64,000 nt of DNA from Advenella mandrilli (GCF_016595155.1 NZ_JAENGP010000004.1:62001-126000); one strand, 5' to 3'. Shown: positions 1 to 9,948, numbered from the stretch's first letter. Made by a program: numbers and translations. The notes: generated by a model not told the origin, from the sequence alone.

Positions 1-2
1 CC

Positions 3-1181
3 GGGCGTGGGGCCGCTGCACTAGCCACCGCGGCCATTGGCTCTTTTGTGGCGGGAACACTGGCCACCCTTGCCCTTACCTTTGCCGCCCCATATATTGC
101 CGAACTGGCTTTTTATTTTAAGCCTGCCGATTATTTTGCCTTAACAATTATGGCATTCACTTCGGTTGCCGTGGTTATGGGCAGCTCTCGGGTACGCGGT
201 TTTATTTCCCTTTTTATTGGTCTGGGCTTTGGTGTCATGGGCATCGACAACATGACGGGACAGCCCCGCATGACCTTTGGGTTTGCAGACTTGCTGGATG
301 GCATGGAACTGACTGTTGTGCTGGTTTCCCTGTTCGCAGTGGGTGAAATTATTTATGTGGCCAGCCGTTATAAGAACCAGAAAGATGAGGTTGTTTCCGT
401 TAAAGGCGGAATGTGGATGAGCAAATCCGACTGGAAACGCTCTTTCATGCCATGGATTCGTGGTACCGCCATTGGTTTTCCGATGGGTGCGCTGCCCGGT
501 GGAGGTTCTGAAATTCCCACCATGCTTTCTTATACCCTTGAAAAAAACCTGACCAAACACAAAGATGAATTTGGCAAAGGTGCTATTGAAGGCGTGGCGG
601 GCCCCGAAGCCGCCAATAATGCTGCCGCGGCCGGCGTCCTGGTTCCGCTGTTAACCCTGGGGTTGCCAACTTCTGCGACGGCAGCCATCTTGCTGGCTGC
701 TTTTCAGAATTTCGGTTTGCAACCCGGACCTTTTTTGTTTACCAGCAACCCCGAACTGATCTGGGGCCTGATTGCCTCATTATATATTGGCAACGCTATG
801 TTGCTGGTGCTTAACCTGCCCCTTATCGGGATCTGGGTCAAGCTCCTGCTCATTCCAAAACCACAGTTATATGCCGGCATTCTTATTTTTGCCATGATCG
901 GTATCTGGGGGGTGTCAGGTTCTGTTTTTGACCTGGCCTGCATGGCCTTGGTTGGCGTAATGGGCTATGTCATGCGGGTTTATGATTTTCCTATTCCACC
1001 CCTGTTAATTGGCCTGATTCTTGGCCCCATGACCGAAAACCAGCTGCGCATCGCACTGGCTGCAGGTCAGGGAAATCCGGCAGTTTTAGTGGAAAGCCCA
1101 ATGTCTATGGTTTTCCTGACGATTTCCTTTTTATTCCTGTTTGTACCATTCCTGATTAAAAAGCTGCGGAAGGTTGCCTGA
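3..1181 (+). CDS. tctA: Tripartite tricarboxylate transporter, TctA-family membrane subunit (5' truncated)
   Basis: This is the large membrane subunit of a TTT-type transporter, which imports carboxylates with a periplasmic TctC receptor and a small TctB subunit. The reading frame is open from base 3 and begins [15 protein letters not shown], a typical TctA internal stretch, so the gene starts left of the window and the first ATG or GTG seen here is not the true start. About 392 residues remain of a family that is usually near 500. They include many hydrophobic segments and the conserved GxPTSATAA and [18 protein letters not shown] motifs near the C-terminus. Neither tctB nor tctC is visible, so the substrate is unknown. 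No clear terminator separates it from the convergent Lrp gene 20 bases away. Confidence 0.93.
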   Translation, partial: GRGAAALATAAIGSFVAGTLATLALTFAAPYIAELAFYFKPADYFALTIMAFTSVAVVMGSSRVRGFISLFIGLGFGVMGIDNMTGQPRMTFGFADLLDGMELTVVLVSLFAVGEIIYVASRYKNQKDEVVSVKGGMWMSKSDWKRSFMPWIRGTAIGFPMGALPGGGSEIPTMLSYTLEKNLTKHKDEFGKGAIEGVAGPEAANNAAAAGVLVPLLTLGLPTSATAAILLAAFQNFGLQPGPFLFTSNPELIWGLIASLYIGNAMLLVLNLPLIGIWVKLLLIPKPQLYAGILIFAMIGIWGVSGSVFDLACMALVGVMGYVMRVYDFPIPPLLIGLILGPMTENQLRIALAAGQGNPAVLVESPMSMVFLTISFLFLFVPFLIKKLRKVA

Positions 1182-1201
1182 AAATAGCCAGACACAATCT
1201 T

Positions 1202-1684
1202 TCAAGCCGCTTTATTCTGTATTCGGGTCAGTGGCAGCGCTGTTTTATATAACACCTGCTTAAGCGCAAAGCTGGATCGAATCTTGTCAATACCTGGTAT
1301 TGGGGTTAATTGCTCAAGGATAAACCTTTCCAGTGCCCCAATATTAGTCACTGCCACCCTGATCAGGTAATCAGAATCTCCAGTCATTAAATAACATTCC
1401 ATTACCTCATCATGCTCGGATATCCGTTGTTCAAAATCTGCCAGTGCCTGCTTGTCCTGGGATTTAAGACTGATGGAAATGAAGACGTTCAAATCCAATC
1501 CCAGCGCTGAAGGGTTGGCCAAGGCAACATATCGGGAAATAATCCCGCCTGTTTCCAGCGCCTTGACACGTGAAAGGCAAGGTGACGGTGATAAATGCAC
1601 GCGCTTTGACAATTCCACATTACTGATAGAGCTGTTTTTTTGCAGCTCATCCAAAATTCTCAAGTCAATCAGATCAAGTTTCAT
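1202..1684 (-). CDS. Lrp/AsnC family transcriptional regulator
   Basis: This 160-residue protein has the standard Lrp/AsnC layout. The N-terminal winged HTH covers about residues 4-60 (start [15 protein letters not shown], recognition region [19 protein letters not shown]). A RAM effector-binding domain covers about residues 65-150 ([13 protein letters not shown]). Such proteins form octameric or dimeric regulators that sense amino acids or 2-oxo acids. It is divergent from the AceE-like gene with about 150 bases between them, so it most likely controls that gene and itself. Identification of the family is firm; the ligand is unknown. Confidence 0.93.
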   Translation of the reverse strand: MKLDLIDLRILDELQKNSSISNVELSKRVHLSPSPCLSRVKALETGGIISRYVALANPSALGLDLNVFISISLKSQDKQALADFEQRISEHDEVMECYLMTGDSDYLIRVAVTNIGALERFILEQLTPIPGIDKIRSSFALKQVLYKTALPLTRIQNKAA

Positions 1685-1718
1685 AAAATGCCGTAAAAAT
1701 TAATATTTACACTATTTT

Positions 1719-1755
1719 ATGCTGAAAAAGGTTATTTTTTCAAGAAATTCAGCAT
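1719..1755. promoter_or_regulatory. Candidate operator between the Lrp gene and the aceE-like gene
   Basis: An inverted repeat, ATGCTGAA (1719-1726) and TTCAGCAT (1748-1755), lies with a 21-base AT-rich spacer in the divergent promoter region. Lrp-type proteins bind imperfect dyads in such regions. The repeat is seen; its role as the Lrp operator is inferred. Confidence 0.35.
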
Positions 1756-1832
1756 CTCATTTTTGGGTATTTTAATTAGAATATTATGAACGATATTCAA
1801 AATAAATGGCCAACAAAAAAGGAGGGAATCGT

Positions 1833-4499
1833 ATGAATGCCCCATTACCCAAAAACATTGAGAAAATGATGAATAATTTTTTGCAAAGGGATATTGATCC
1901 CGAAGAAACCGAAGAATGGAAAGACTCGCTTCATTCACTGGTTACCACTCATGGTCATGAGCGAGCCGCCTTTATCCTGAATGAACTTTCTGTTCAAGCT
2001 CAACAATTACAAATAAGCTGGAAGCAGCAGGCTATCCCCGCCAATCAGTATACCTATGTGAATACCATTTCTCTTAATAAGCAGCCTACCTATCCCGGTA
2101 ACCTTCAGATAGAAGAAAAAATTGGTGCCTTGATACGCTGGAATGCTTTGGCCATGGTGGTTCGGGCCAATAGTGCTTATGGTGAGTTAGGCGGACATAT
2201 TGCCAGTTACGCCAGTGCCGCCGATTTGTTTGAAGTTGGCTTCAATCACTTTTTCAAAGCTCGTGAACAGTCAGAGAACGGTCAGAAAGGCGATCTGGTG
2301 TTTTTCCAGCCTCACAGTGCCCCGGGTGTTTATTCACGCGCCTTTCTTGAGAATCGCCTGACTGAAAAGGATTTAAGCTTTTTCAGGCAAGAATTACGTG
2401 CCAGCCGTGAAGATGCACAAGGCTTATGCAGCTATCCTCACCCCTACCTGATGCCTGATTTCTGGCAATTCCCCACCGGCTCAATGGGTATTGGCCCCAT
2501 CAGCTCCATTTATCAGGCCCGCTTCATGCATTATTTGACGCATCGTCAGTTGCAAAACTGCGAAAACCGCAAAGTATGGGGTATTTTTGGTGACGGAGAA
2601 ATGGATGAGCCCGAATCCATGAGCGCGCTTACACTAGCGGCCCGTGAAAAACTGGACAACCTGATCTGGGTCGTCAATTGTAATCTGCAGCGTCTTGATG
2701 GCCCGGTTCGTGGTAATGGCCAAGTCATCACAGAATTTGAAAAATTGTTTACCGGTGCAGGCTGGAATGTCATCAAGGTTTTATGGGGTAGCGACTGGGA
2801 CCCTTTATTTGCCAGAGATATTACGGGAGCCTTGACAAAAGCCCTTGGCGAAACCGTTGATGGACAAATGCAAACCTTTGCTGCCAACGATGGTGCATTT
2901 AACCGGGACCATTTTTTCGGACAAAATGAAGCACTTCAACATCTGGTTGAGGGCATGAGTGATGAACAAATAGACAGGCTGCGACGTGGCGGCCATGATA
3001 TCGTCAAAATTTATGCTGCTTACGCGGCTGCCGCCAGTCATAAGGGGCAGCCCACGGTTATTCTGGCCCATACCAAAAAAGGTTACGGGATGGGCAATGC
3101 TGGCCAAGGGAAGATGACCACCCATTCACAGAAAAAACTCGGGGATACTGATTTGATTGCCTTCAGGGATCGTTTCAATTTGCCGTTAAGCGATGAGCAA
3201 ACCCTTAACCTGGAATTTTACCGACCCGATGAAAACAGCGAAGAAATCCGCTATTTGCATGCACAACGTGAAAAACTGGGTGGTTATTTACCCAAGCGCC
3301 ATACCAATGCACCGGTTTTCCAGGTTTCTCCTGTAGAGCAATGGGCAGGTTTTGCCTTGCAAGCTGAGAACAAAAGCATGTCCACCACCATGGCTTTTGT
3401 GCGCATGCTGGGCAACCTTTTGAAAGACAAGGAAATTGGTCAGCGGATTGTTCCCATTGTCGCTGATGAAGCACGCACTTTCGGCATGGCCAACCTGTTC
3501 AAGCAGGTGGGTATTTACTCTAGTGTAGGCCAACAGTATGAGCCCGAAGATATCGGTTCTATCCTGAGTTATCGTGAAGCACTTGATGGCCAAATTCTTG
3601 AAGAAGGCATTAGTGAAGCAGGTGCCATTTCCAGCTGGGTGGCTGCGGCAACCAGCTATAGTGCTCATGGTACACCCATGTTGCCTTTTTATATTTATTA
3701 TTCTATGTTCGGTTTTCAGCGTATTGGAGACCTGATCTGGGCCGCGGCCGACCAACGCCCGCGCGGTTTCCTGATTGGTGCTACGTCAGGCAAAACCACT
3801 CTTGGTGGCGAAGGCTTGCAACACCAGGATGGTTCCAGCCATATCTGGTCTGCCACCATTCCAAATTGCAAATCCTATGACCCGGCTTTTGCGGGTGAAC
3901 TGGCCGTTATTATTGAACAAGGCACGAAGGAAATGATGACGGAGCAAAAAGATGTGTTTTATTACATTACCGTCATGAATGAAAACTATCCACAGCCTTC
4001 CCTAAAGCCGGAAATGCGAGAAAACATTCTTAAAGGCGGCTATCATTTCAGACATTACCCGGCACAGTCGGTGCCCGGCCCTCAAGGAAAAAATTGCGTA
4101 ACCTTGCTGGGTTCCGGTGCCATTCTTACCGAAGTACTGGCCGCCGCCGAAGAACTGTCCTCCCATGGCATAGCGTGTGATGTTTTCAGCATCACCAGCT
4201 GGACAGAACTGGCCCGTGACGGTCAGCGTAGCGAAGTTGATACCTGCCCTTCCGGCCAGCCGCTCACGCCTTTTATTGAAGCGCAATTACAAAATAGCAA
4301 GGGCCCCATTATTGCGGCAAGCGACTACGTCAGGATGTTACCTGAATCGATTCGTGCTTATATTCCTGCTGATCGACAATACACCACCTTGGGCACAGAC
4401 GGTTTTGGCCGCAGTGATACGCGAGCAGAATTACGCCAACATTTTGGTGTCAATGCACAGGCAATTGTTGAAATGGCACGTAAACAGTTAGCTTTTTGA
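1833..4499 (+). CDS. Homodimeric 2-oxoacid dehydrogenase E1 component, AceE-like
   Basis: Thiamine-diphosphate E1 enzyme of the pyruvate dehydrogenase AceE type, 888 residues, the usual length of the family. The cofactor motif GDGEMDEPES is at about residue 253 and the C-terminal transketolase-like domain ends FGRSDTRAELRQHFGV. The start at 1833 is chosen because GGAGGG at 1821-1826 lies 6 bases upstream; an ATG at 1806 would precede that site. No E2 (aceF) or E3 (lpd) gene follows, unlike the housekeeping pdh operon. The divergent Lrp partner recalls the P. putida mde locus, where MdeB is a 2-oxobutyrate dehydrogenase E1 homologue. It may therefore act on 2-oxobutyrate or another short 2-oxo acid; this is inference. 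Confidence 0.9.
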   Translation: MNAPLPKNIEKMMNNFLQRDIDPEETEEWKDSLHSLVTTHGHERAAFILNELSVQAQQLQISWKQQAIPANQYTYVNTISLNKQPTYPGNLQIEEKIGALIRWNALAMVVRANSAYGELGGHIASYASAADLFEVGFNHFFKAREQSENGQKGDLVFFQPHSAPGVYSRAFLENRLTEKDLSFFRQELRASREDAQGLCSYPHPYLMPDFWQFPTGSMGIGPISSIYQARFMHYLTHRQLQNCENRKVWGIFGDGEMDEPESMSALTLAAREKLDNLIWVVNCNLQRLDGPVRGNGQVITEFEKLFTGAGWNVIKVLWGSDWDPLFARDITGALTKALGETVDGQMQTFAANDGAFNRDHFFGQNEALQHLVEGMSDEQIDRLRRGGHDIVKIYAAYAAAASHKGQPTVILAHTKKGYGMGNAGQGKMTTHSQKKLGDTDLIAFRDRFNLPLSDEQTLNLEFYRPDENSEEIRYLHAQREKLGGYLPKRHTNAPVFQVSPVEQWAGFALQAENKSMSTTMAFVRMLGNLLKDKEIGQRIVPIVADEARTFGMANLFKQVGIYSSVGQQYEPEDIGSILSYREALDGQILEEGISEAGAISSWVAAATSYSAHGTPMLPFYIYYSMFGFQRIGDLIWAAADQRPRGFLIGATSGKTTLGGEGLQHQDGSSHIWSATIPNCKSYDPAFAGELAVIIEQGTKEMMTEQKDVFYYITVMNENYPQPSLKPEMRENILKGGYHFRHYPAQSVPGPQGKNCVTLLGSGAILTEVLAAAEELSSHGIACDVFSITSWTELARDGQRSEVDTCPSGQPLTPFIEAQLQNSKGPIIAASDYVRMLPESIRAYIPADRQYTTLGTDGFGRSDTRAELRQHFGVNAQAIVEMARKQLAF

Positions 4500-4507
4500 G
4501 TTAAAAA

Positions 4508-4536
4508 AAATGGCACGTATTATTTACGTGCCATTT
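4508..4536. terminator. Bidirectional hairpin terminator between the aceE-like gene and ahpF
   Basis: A perfect 12-bp inverted repeat (AAATGGCACGTA, 5-base loop, TACGTGCCATTT) lies between two convergent genes. It is flanked by an A-run on the left, which gives a U-tract for the minus-strand transcript, and by short Ts on the right. Confidence 0.75.
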
Positions 4537-4566
4537 CAAACCCTACTATATTTAAACTATCTGTTC

Positions 4567-6153
4567 TTACGCAGCCGCACTCTCAGTTGCGGTTTCTTCT
4601 TCGGTCACTGAAGTACGGATAAGATGATCGAAAGCACTTAAAGACGCTTTGGCACCTTCACCAATCGCAATCACAATTTGCTTGTAAGGTACCGTGGTTA
4701 CGTCACCGGCTGCAAATACACCGGGAACCGATGTCTGGCCTTTGGCATCAATCTCTATTTCACCATACTTGCTTAAGTTAACGGTGCCTTTCAACCATTC
4801 GGTATTGGGTACCAGACCAATCTGGATAAACACGCCTTCCAGGTCTACTTTTTTGATGGTGTCTGTGGTGCGGTCTTTATAAGACAGACCATTTACCTTG
4901 GTACCGTCGCCATGAATCTCGGTGGTTTGGGCAGACATAATGATGTCAACGTTAGGCAAGCTACGCAGTTTGCGTTGCAACACATCATCGGCACGCAGCT
5001 GATCGCCATACTCAATCAGGGTCACATGGGCAACCACACCGGCCAGGTCAATGGCCGCTTCAACGCCAGAGTTACCGCCACCAATAACAGCAACCCGTTT
5101 GCCTTTAAACAAAGGACCATCACAGTGCGGGCAATAAGCCACACCTTTGGTGCGGTATTCCTGTTCGCCAGGAACATTAATATTGCGCCAGCGGGCACCG
5201 GTTGCCAGAATAACGGTTTTACTTTTCAGAACCGCGCCGTTTTCCATCCTGACAGAAATTTCCTTATCGCCAGGAATCAGTTGTTCTGCGCGTTGCAGGT
5301 TCATGATATCAACGTCATAGCTACGTACGTGCTCTTCGAGCTGGGCAGCAAAACGGGGGCCATCGGTTTCTTGAACAGAAATAAAGTTTTCGATAGACAT
5401 GGTATCCAATACCTGACCACCAAAACGTTCTGCAGCAACACCGGTGCGAATCCCTTTACGAGCGGCATAAATGGCTGCGGCAGCGCCGGCAGGACCACCA
5501 CCAATCACCAAGACGTCAAAAGGGTCCTTGGCATTCAGCTCTTCTGCTTTGCGGCTACCTGCATTGGTATCCAGTTTTGCCAGAATTTCTTCGACACTGG
5601 AACGACCCTGACCAAAAGACTCACCATTCAAAAACATGGTAGGTACAGACATAATCTGACGGCTGTCAACTTCTTCCTGGAACAAGGCGCCATCAATAGC
5701 CACGTGCTTGATGCGCGGGTTGATAATTGACATGACGTTTAATGCCTGGACAACGTCCGGACAGTTTTGGCATGACAGTGAAAAATAAGTTTCAAACTGG
5801 TAATCGCCATCCAGGTTACGGATTTGCTCAATGACGGCTTCATCCAGTTTAATGGGATGACCACCGACCTGCAACAGGGCAAGTACCAGTGAAGTGAATT
5901 CGTGGCCCATCGGAATACCGGCAAATTGAACGCTGATATCGGTTCCGGGGCGATTAATGGTAAATGAAGGCTTACGTGAATCAGTGCCTTGCTCGTTTAA
6001 GGTAACACGGTCTGAAACAGCAGCGATTTCCTGCAATAATTCTTTCAGTTCCTTCGATTTAGCGCCATCATTCAGTGAAGCAACAATTTCGATTGGCTGG
6101 GAAACCATTGCCAGGTAAGTTTTTAATTGTGTCTTGATATTTGCATCTAACAT
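4567..6153 (-). CDS. ahpF: Alkyl hydroperoxide reductase subunit F
   Basis: Flavoprotein disulfide reductase that uses NAD(P)H to recycle AhpC, 528 residues from the chosen start. The N-terminal double-thioredoxin domain carries the CQNC redox pair at about 128-131. The FAD motif GGGPAG is at about 218-223 and the second redox pair CPHC at about 341-344; both disulfides needed for electron transfer are present. The start at 6153 ([11 protein letters not shown]) matches the family and has GGAGAG just upstream; an in-frame start at 6210 would only add an unrelated tail. It lies downstream of ahpC in the same operon, separated by about 125 bases with a strong hairpin. Confidence 0.97.
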   Translation of the reverse strand: MLDANIKTQLKTYLAMVSQPIEIVASLNDGAKSKELKELLQEIAAVSDRVTLNEQGTDSRKPSFTINRPGTDISVQFAGIPMGHEFTSLVLALLQVGGHPIKLDEAVIEQIRNLDGDYQFETYFSLSCQNCPDVVQALNVMSIINPRIKHVAIDGALFQEEVDSRQIMSVPTMFLNGESFGQGRSSVEEILAKLDTNAGSRKAEELNAKDPFDVLVIGGGPAGAAAAIYAARKGIRTGVAAERFGGQVLDTMSIENFISVQETDGPRFAAQLEEHVRSYDVDIMNLQRAEQLIPGDKEISVRMENGAVLKSKTVILATGARWRNINVPGEQEYRTKGVAYCPHCDGPLFKGKRVAVIGGGNSGVEAAIDLAGVVAHVTLIEYGDQLRADDVLQRKLRSLPNVDIIMSAQTTEIHGDGTKVNGLSYKDRTTDTIKKVDLEGVFIQIGLVPNTEWLKGTVNLSKYGEIEIDAKGQTSVPGVFAAGDVTTVPYKQIVIAIGEGAKASLSAFDHLIRTSVTEEETATESAAA

Positions 6154-6197
6154 GATGATGAACTCTCCGGATCTTGATTTATTTAACTTTGGGGGAT

Positions 6198-6222
6198 AAG
6201 GTTCGGGCAAAGCCCGAACCTT
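6198..6222 (-). repeat. Intercistronic hairpin between ahpC and ahpF
   Basis: A perfect 11-bp stem with a 3-base loop (AAGGTTCGGGC, AAA, GCCCGAACCTT) lies in the ahpC-ahpF gap. No T-run follows on the transcribed strand, so it looks like an mRNA-stabilising or attenuating element rather than a full terminator. Such an element would favour more AhpC than AhpF. Confidence 0.6.
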
Positions 6223-6278
6223 GCAACCAGGAATAAATATTCGGGTCGCGGTAATTTACTGACTAAATAGGCAGTTAA

Positions 6279-6842
6279 TTAAATTTTACCAACCAGGTCC
6301 AGTGAAGGAGTCAATGTAGCAGCACCCTCTTCCCATTTGGCTGGGCAAACTTCACCTGGGTGAGCAGCTACGTACTGGGCAGCTTTCACTTTACGCAGCA
6401 GTTCAGAGGCATCACGGCCAATACCGTTATCGTGAACTTCCATTACTTTGATTTGGCCTTCTGGATTGATAACGAATGTACCGCGCAACGCAACACCTTC
6501 TTCTGCAATCAGAACTTCAAAGTTGTTAGCCAATACGTGGGTTGGGTCACCAATCATTGGGTACTGGACTTTAGCAATGGCGTCAGAAGTATCATGCCAT
6601 GCTTTGTGTGAGAAATGTGTATCGGTAGATACCGCATATATTTCAACACCCATTTTCTGGAATTCTGCGTAGTGATCAGCCAGGTCTTCCAGTTCTGTAG
6701 GGCAAACAAATGTAAAGTCAGCAGGGTAGAACACGACAACAGACCATTTGCCTTTCAGGCTGTCCTGGTTAACGTCAATGAATTTGCCGTTATGGTAAGC
6801 GGTTGCGCTGAAAGGTTTGATTTCTGTATTGATTAATGACAT
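6279..6842 (-). CDS. ahpC: Alkyl hydroperoxide reductase subunit C (2-Cys peroxiredoxin)
   Basis: Typical 2-Cys peroxiredoxin of 187 residues, the same length as E. coli AhpC. The peroxidatic Cys47 lies in [12 protein letters not shown] and the resolving Cys166 in GEVCPAKW. It reduces H2O2, organic peroxides and peroxynitrite in the cytoplasm and is recycled by AhpF, encoded next in the operon. The start ATG has an upstream AGGAAGAAA. It sits first in the operon behind a roughly 160-base AT-rich region that should hold the promoter. Confidence 0.98.
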   Translation of the reverse strand: MSLINTEIKPFSATAYHNGKFIDVNQDSLKGKWSVVVFYPADFTFVCPTELEDLADHYAEFQKMGVEIYAVSTDTHFSHKAWHDTSDAIAKVQYPMIGDPTHVLANNFEVLIAEEGVALRGTFVINPEGQIKVMEVHDNGIGRDASELLRKVKAAQYVAAHPGEVCPAKWEEGAATLTPSLDLVGKI

Positions 6843-7003
6843 TTATTTCTTCCTTGTTTGTTGGGTTAGAAAACTTAATATGTGATCAGTATAACCCCCT
6901 ATAGCCAATATGTATAATTTATTGTTTTTATAAACAAGTTTAGTTTTAACTATAACGAATATGACTGTCACATAGTTATACTATATCAGAACATTATTGC
7001 AAT
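6843..7003 (-). promoter_or_regulatory. Promoter region of ahpCF
   Basis: This AT-rich gap separates ahpC from the histidine kinase gene. On the minus strand a TATACT -10-like hexamer is seen at 6888-6893 and several ATAG/CTAT-like quartets lie upstream, which would suit OxyR. I could not align a full ATAG-N7-CTAT tandem, so OxyR control is expected from the gene family, not shown. Confidence 0.35.
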
Positions 7004-8410
7004 TTAATGTTTTAACCCCAAGTTAGCAGAGGGTAAACGCAATATCACCCGTAATCCGCCCAAAGGAGAAGTGGCTGTCATGACCGTACCGTGATACAGA
7101 TCGGTAAGGTCACGAACAATATCCAGCCCTAATCCGGTGCCTGGTATCTTTTCATCCGCCCTTATCCCTCGTTGAAAAATCTGGTCTTTTTGGATTTCTG
7201 GTAAGCCTTTGCCATCATCGTCAATCGTAATGATGACTTCATCCTGATCGGCACCAACCGCTACGATAATTTCATGACGGGCCCATTTGCAGGCATTATC
7301 CAGTACATTGCCAAGCATTTCCTGAAAGTCCTGTTCTTCTCCCCTGAATAGGCACGCCTCTTCTGGCAGGTGCAGTTTTATATCAAGGTCACGCTCCGCA
7401 TGCAATCGCTGCATCACCCTGATAAGGGCTTCGAGCGATTTTTTTACTGGTGTACGGCTGCTGCTTGCCTGCATGGCGGCTGCCGCCCTGGCCCTGGCTA
7501 AATGATAATTTACCTGGCGTTGTGCCAGGGCAACCTGTTCCTGGACCAGGGTGGAAAATGAAGTCTGTTCTTTAGCGGCCGCGTTGGACAATATCGCCAG
7601 GGGAGTTTTGACAGCATGCGCAAGGTTACCTGCCTGTGTTCTTGCCCTTTCAATCACCTTGGCATTCACATCCAGAACCTTGTTAAAATCACTCACTAAT
7701 GGCTCGAGTTCGGCCGGAAAATCACCTTTAATGTGTAAAGTCTTGCCCTCATGAACATCTGTCAGGCTTTTCCGGAGTTTACCAAAAGGACGCAACCCCA
7801 ATATTACCTGTGTTGTTACTGCCACCATAAGGCCTGCGGCCAGCACCGATAAAGCCAGCATCAACATATTACGAAAACGTTCGGCAGGCAATGCGACAAT
7901 ATCATGGTTAATAGCCACAACCAGACGCAAGGGAGATGATGATTCTTCTTCGGGCTGAATAATCCGCCCCACCGCGTTTAGCACACTGCCCTCAGTATCT
8001 GTGATCGTAAAATCCTGCAGCGCTGCACGGGCGCTGCCAATACCTTTTGTAGGTAAAACATTGTCCCAAAGAGAACGAGAACGCAACAGCCCCGTTTTTT
8101 CTGTCTGTTCATGGCTATCTTGTTGATCTATTTGCCAGTAAAGACCCGATAAGGGCTGGCTAAACCGTGCGTCGCTAAGTTCGTGTGGAACACTAACGTT
8201 GCCATTGGCATCAACCGCCACGAAAGACAGCAACTGATTAAGATGCAAGGTCAGCTCTGCCCTGACCTGCTGCATTATATGCTGCTGGAACAGGCTATTA
8301 AGGCCCCAACCGGCCACAACGATAGTCAGTAAGACCCAAGCCAGCGTGCCCGCCAGCAGGCGAAACCTTAATGAGGACCAGAATGAGCGTGCGGTTTTGC
8401 GTGCGTTCAT
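7004..8410 (-). CDS. Sensor histidine kinase (QseC/PhoQ-like)
   Basis: Inner-membrane sensor kinase of 468 residues. TM1 is at about 18-40, a periplasmic sensor loop at about 41-178 and TM2 at about 181-205, followed by a HAMP-like segment. The phosphoacceptor His265 is in GNLAHAVKTPLAIL. The ATPase motifs are the N-box LGNVLDNACKWA, G1 IDDDGKGLP and G2 GTGLGLDIV. The gene is third in a minus-strand operon after a PepSY protein and its response regulator, with a 5-base gap. PepSY-linked kinases of this class respond to envelope, metal or polymyxin-type stress; the actual signal is not evident here. Confidence 0.94.
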   Translation of the reverse strand: MNARKTARSFWSSLRFRLLAGTLAWVLLTIVVAGWGLNSLFQQHIMQQVRAELTLHLNQLLSFVAVDANGNVSVPHELSDARFSQPLSGLYWQIDQQDSHEQTEKTGLLRSRSLWDNVLPTKGIGSARAALQDFTITDTEGSVLNAVGRIIQPEEESSSPLRLVVAINHDIVALPAERFRNMLMLALSVLAAGLMVAVTTQVILGLRPFGKLRKSLTDVHEGKTLHIKGDFPAELEPLVSDFNKVLDVNAKVIERARTQAGNLAHAVKTPLAILSNAAAKEQTSFSTLVQEQVALAQRQVNYHLARARAAAAMQASSSRTPVKKSLEALIRVMQRLHAERDLDIKLHLPEEACLFRGEEQDFQEMLGNVLDNACKWARHEIIVAVGADQDEVIITIDDDGKGLPEIQKDQIFQRGIRADEKIPGTGLGLDIVRDLTDLYHGTVMTATSPLGGLRVILRLPSANLGLKH

Positions 8411-8415
8411 TTTTT

Positions 8416-9069
8416 CTAAGCCAAGCGATAACCCATGCCACGTACCGTTTCGATCGTTCCGGACGGCAATTTCTTGCGCAGGCGGGCAATAAAAACCTCT
8501 ATCGTGTTGGAGTCGCGGTCTGCATCCTGGGCATAAATATGTTCGGTCAGGATAGAACGGGAGATCACTTCTGCCGGGTGGTGCATGAAATACTCCAATA
8601 CCTTGAATTCATGGCTGGTTAAGGAAAGCGTCACGCCATTAACGCTTACCCTGGCATTACGCGTATCCATCTCTATGGGGCCGTTTTTAAGAATCGCATT
8701 GGTATGACCACCGGTACGCCGCAGCAAAGCCCTGACTCTTGCCAGCAGCTCTTCCATATGAAAAGGTTTGGTCATATAGTCATCGGCACCGGCATCAATA
8801 CCCATGACTTTCTCATGCCAGTTGTCCCGTGCCGTTAATATTAGAACAGGCATATCAAGAGCGGCGTCACGCCATTTTTTCAAAACTGAAATACCATCCA
8901 TTAATGGCAGGCCCAGATCAAGAACTGCCAAATCAAATGTTTCCACTTCCCCCATAAACCAGGCGTCTTTGCCGTTCATAGCCACATCAACCACGTAGCC
9001 GGCTTCAGTCAGCGTTTCCTTCAACTGAGAGGATAGCGTAGGCTCATCTTCCACAACCAATATTCGCAT
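8416..9069 (-). CDS. OmpR/PhoB-family response regulator
   Basis: This 217-residue protein has a receiver domain with phosphoacceptor Asp51 (LAVLDLGLP), the acidic pair in VVEDEP and the conserved Lys in DDYMTKPF. It is followed by a C-terminal winged-helix DNA-binding domain (LTSHEFKVLEYFMHHPAEVISR through RGMGYRLA). Its start overlaps the stop of the PepSY gene by one base and its stop is 5 bases from the kinase gene, so the three genes form one translationally coupled unit. It probably binds phased direct repeats; candidates lie in the divergent promoter to its right. Confidence 0.95.
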   Translation of the reverse strand: MRILVVEDEPTLSSQLKETLTEAGYVVDVAMNGKDAWFMGEVETFDLAVLDLGLPLMDGISVLKKWRDAALDMPVLILTARDNWHEKVMGIDAGADDYMTKPFHMEELLARVRALLRRTGGHTNAILKNGPIEMDTRNARVSVNGVTLSLTSHEFKVLEYFMHHPAEVISRSILTEHIYAQDADRDSNTIEVFIARLRKKLPSGTIETVRGMGYRLA

Positions 9070-9428
9070 CAGTCTTTTTCCTGCCTGTTTTCATGAAGTG
9101 TTTTACCCTTTTTCTTAAGGACTTTGCCATCTTCGGCATCTACCAGCAATTTAAGCATGTTGCCCGAATCCTGAAGCAGCTTGATTTCATAAAACCAACG
9201 GTTTTTATCATCATCATCGTCATGCTCGAACTCGATCTTGACGACCTGGCCGCCAAACTCTTTTTCCATTTTTTCCAGCACCGTACGCAAAGGCATAATC
9301 TTGCCTTCAGCCAATGCCTGGCGTGCCAGCTCATGATCATTGGAATCAGCATAAGCCTGCGTGGACAGCAACATGGCACAAGCCAGCAAGCCACCCAGCA
9401 TTCCGTTATAAAACTTCCTTCCTGTCAT
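9069..9428 (-). CDS. PepSY-domain periplasmic protein
   Basis: A 119-residue exported protein. The signal peptide is at about residues 1-27 (LLACAMLLSTQAYA), followed by one PepSY domain ending in VDAEDGKVLKKKGK. An acidic stretch with five Asp (EHDDDDDKN) could bind cations. The start at 9428 is preferred because TAGGAGA lies just before it; the upstream ATG at 9452 has no such site. It is the first gene of the PepSY-regulator-kinase operon and may modulate the kinase sensor domain in the periplasm. Confidence 0.85.
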   Translation of the reverse strand: MTGRKFYNGMLGGLLACAMLLSTQAYADSNDHELARQALAEGKIMPLRTVLEKMEKEFGGQVVKIEFEHDDDDDKNRWFYEIKLLQDSGNMLKLLVDAEDGKVLKKKGKTLHENRQEKD

Positions 9429-9483
9429 GGCGTCTCCTACGTTTGGACTCATTAATAATTAAATTCTTTATATCACAAGGAAG

Positions 9484-9547
9484 ATGAACGGTACATGAAC
9501 AAAGGCTTCAGATCCGGTTCATTTACCCACATGCATAATACGTTCAT
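9484..9547. promoter_or_regulatory. Divergent PepSY promoter with ATGAAC boxes
   Basis: Two ATGAAC hexamers at 9484-9489 and 9495-9500 are spaced exactly 11 bases, one helical turn. Two inverted copies (GTTCAT) lie at 9517-9522 and 9542-9547. Tandem half-sites with an 11-base period are the usual binding pattern of OmpR/PhoB-type regulators, and the encoded regulator is adjacent. Autoregulation and co-control of both arms is inferred. Confidence 0.45.
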
Positions 9548-9585
9548 GATCAATACCGATCATATCCAAACTACGGAGAATGACC

Positions 9586-9894
9586 ATGAAAACAACTCGT
9601 TTATTAACTGCCCTTACCCTTGGTTCCAGCCTGATTTTTTCTGGTGCTGCCCTTAATACCGCCTTGGCCCAAACCGATACGGCTCAAGTACAGACCGCCC
9701 CCGCCCAGTCACGGCTGACGATCAAGCAAATTTACGACAAGGTGGAAGCAGCCGGCTATACCAACATTACTGAAATTGAGTTGGATGACAATGTCTATGA
9801 AGTCAAGGCACGGAACCAGGAGAATCAACGCCTGCAACTCAAATTTGATCCAAATAGTGGAGAAATCATCAACACCAAAACAAAAAACAAATAG
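9586..9894 (+). CDS. PepSY-domain periplasmic protein (second copy)
   Basis: A 102-residue exported protein with a clear signal peptide (LLTALTLGSSLIFSGAALNTALAQ) and one PepSY domain in the C-terminal half (YDKVEAAGYTNITEIELDDNVYEVKA). The start at 9586 is chosen because GGAGA at 9575-9579 is well placed; the ATG at 9580 is too close to it. It is transcribed away from the PepSY-two-component operon and is followed 54 bases on by the ferric-reductase-like gene, so a shared role in envelope redox or metal handling is likely. Confidence 0.85.
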   Translation: MKTTRLLTALTLGSSLIFSGAALNTALAQTDTAQVQTAPAQSRLTIKQIYDKVEAAGYTNITEIELDDNVYEVKARNQENQRLQLKFDPNSGEIINTKTKNK

Positions 9895-9948
9895 CGATTG
9901 ATGAAATCGATTAATCCCTGTCTTGAACAATCACCTTAAAGGTTACTC

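Noticed and set aside
4912-5730. 272-codon frame opposite ahpF
   Set aside because: Antisense shadow of ahpF, no ribosome site or family.
6843-7003. Complete OxyR tandem site
   Set aside because: Single ATAG and CTAT quartets exist, but the N7 spacing pattern could not be aligned over the full site.
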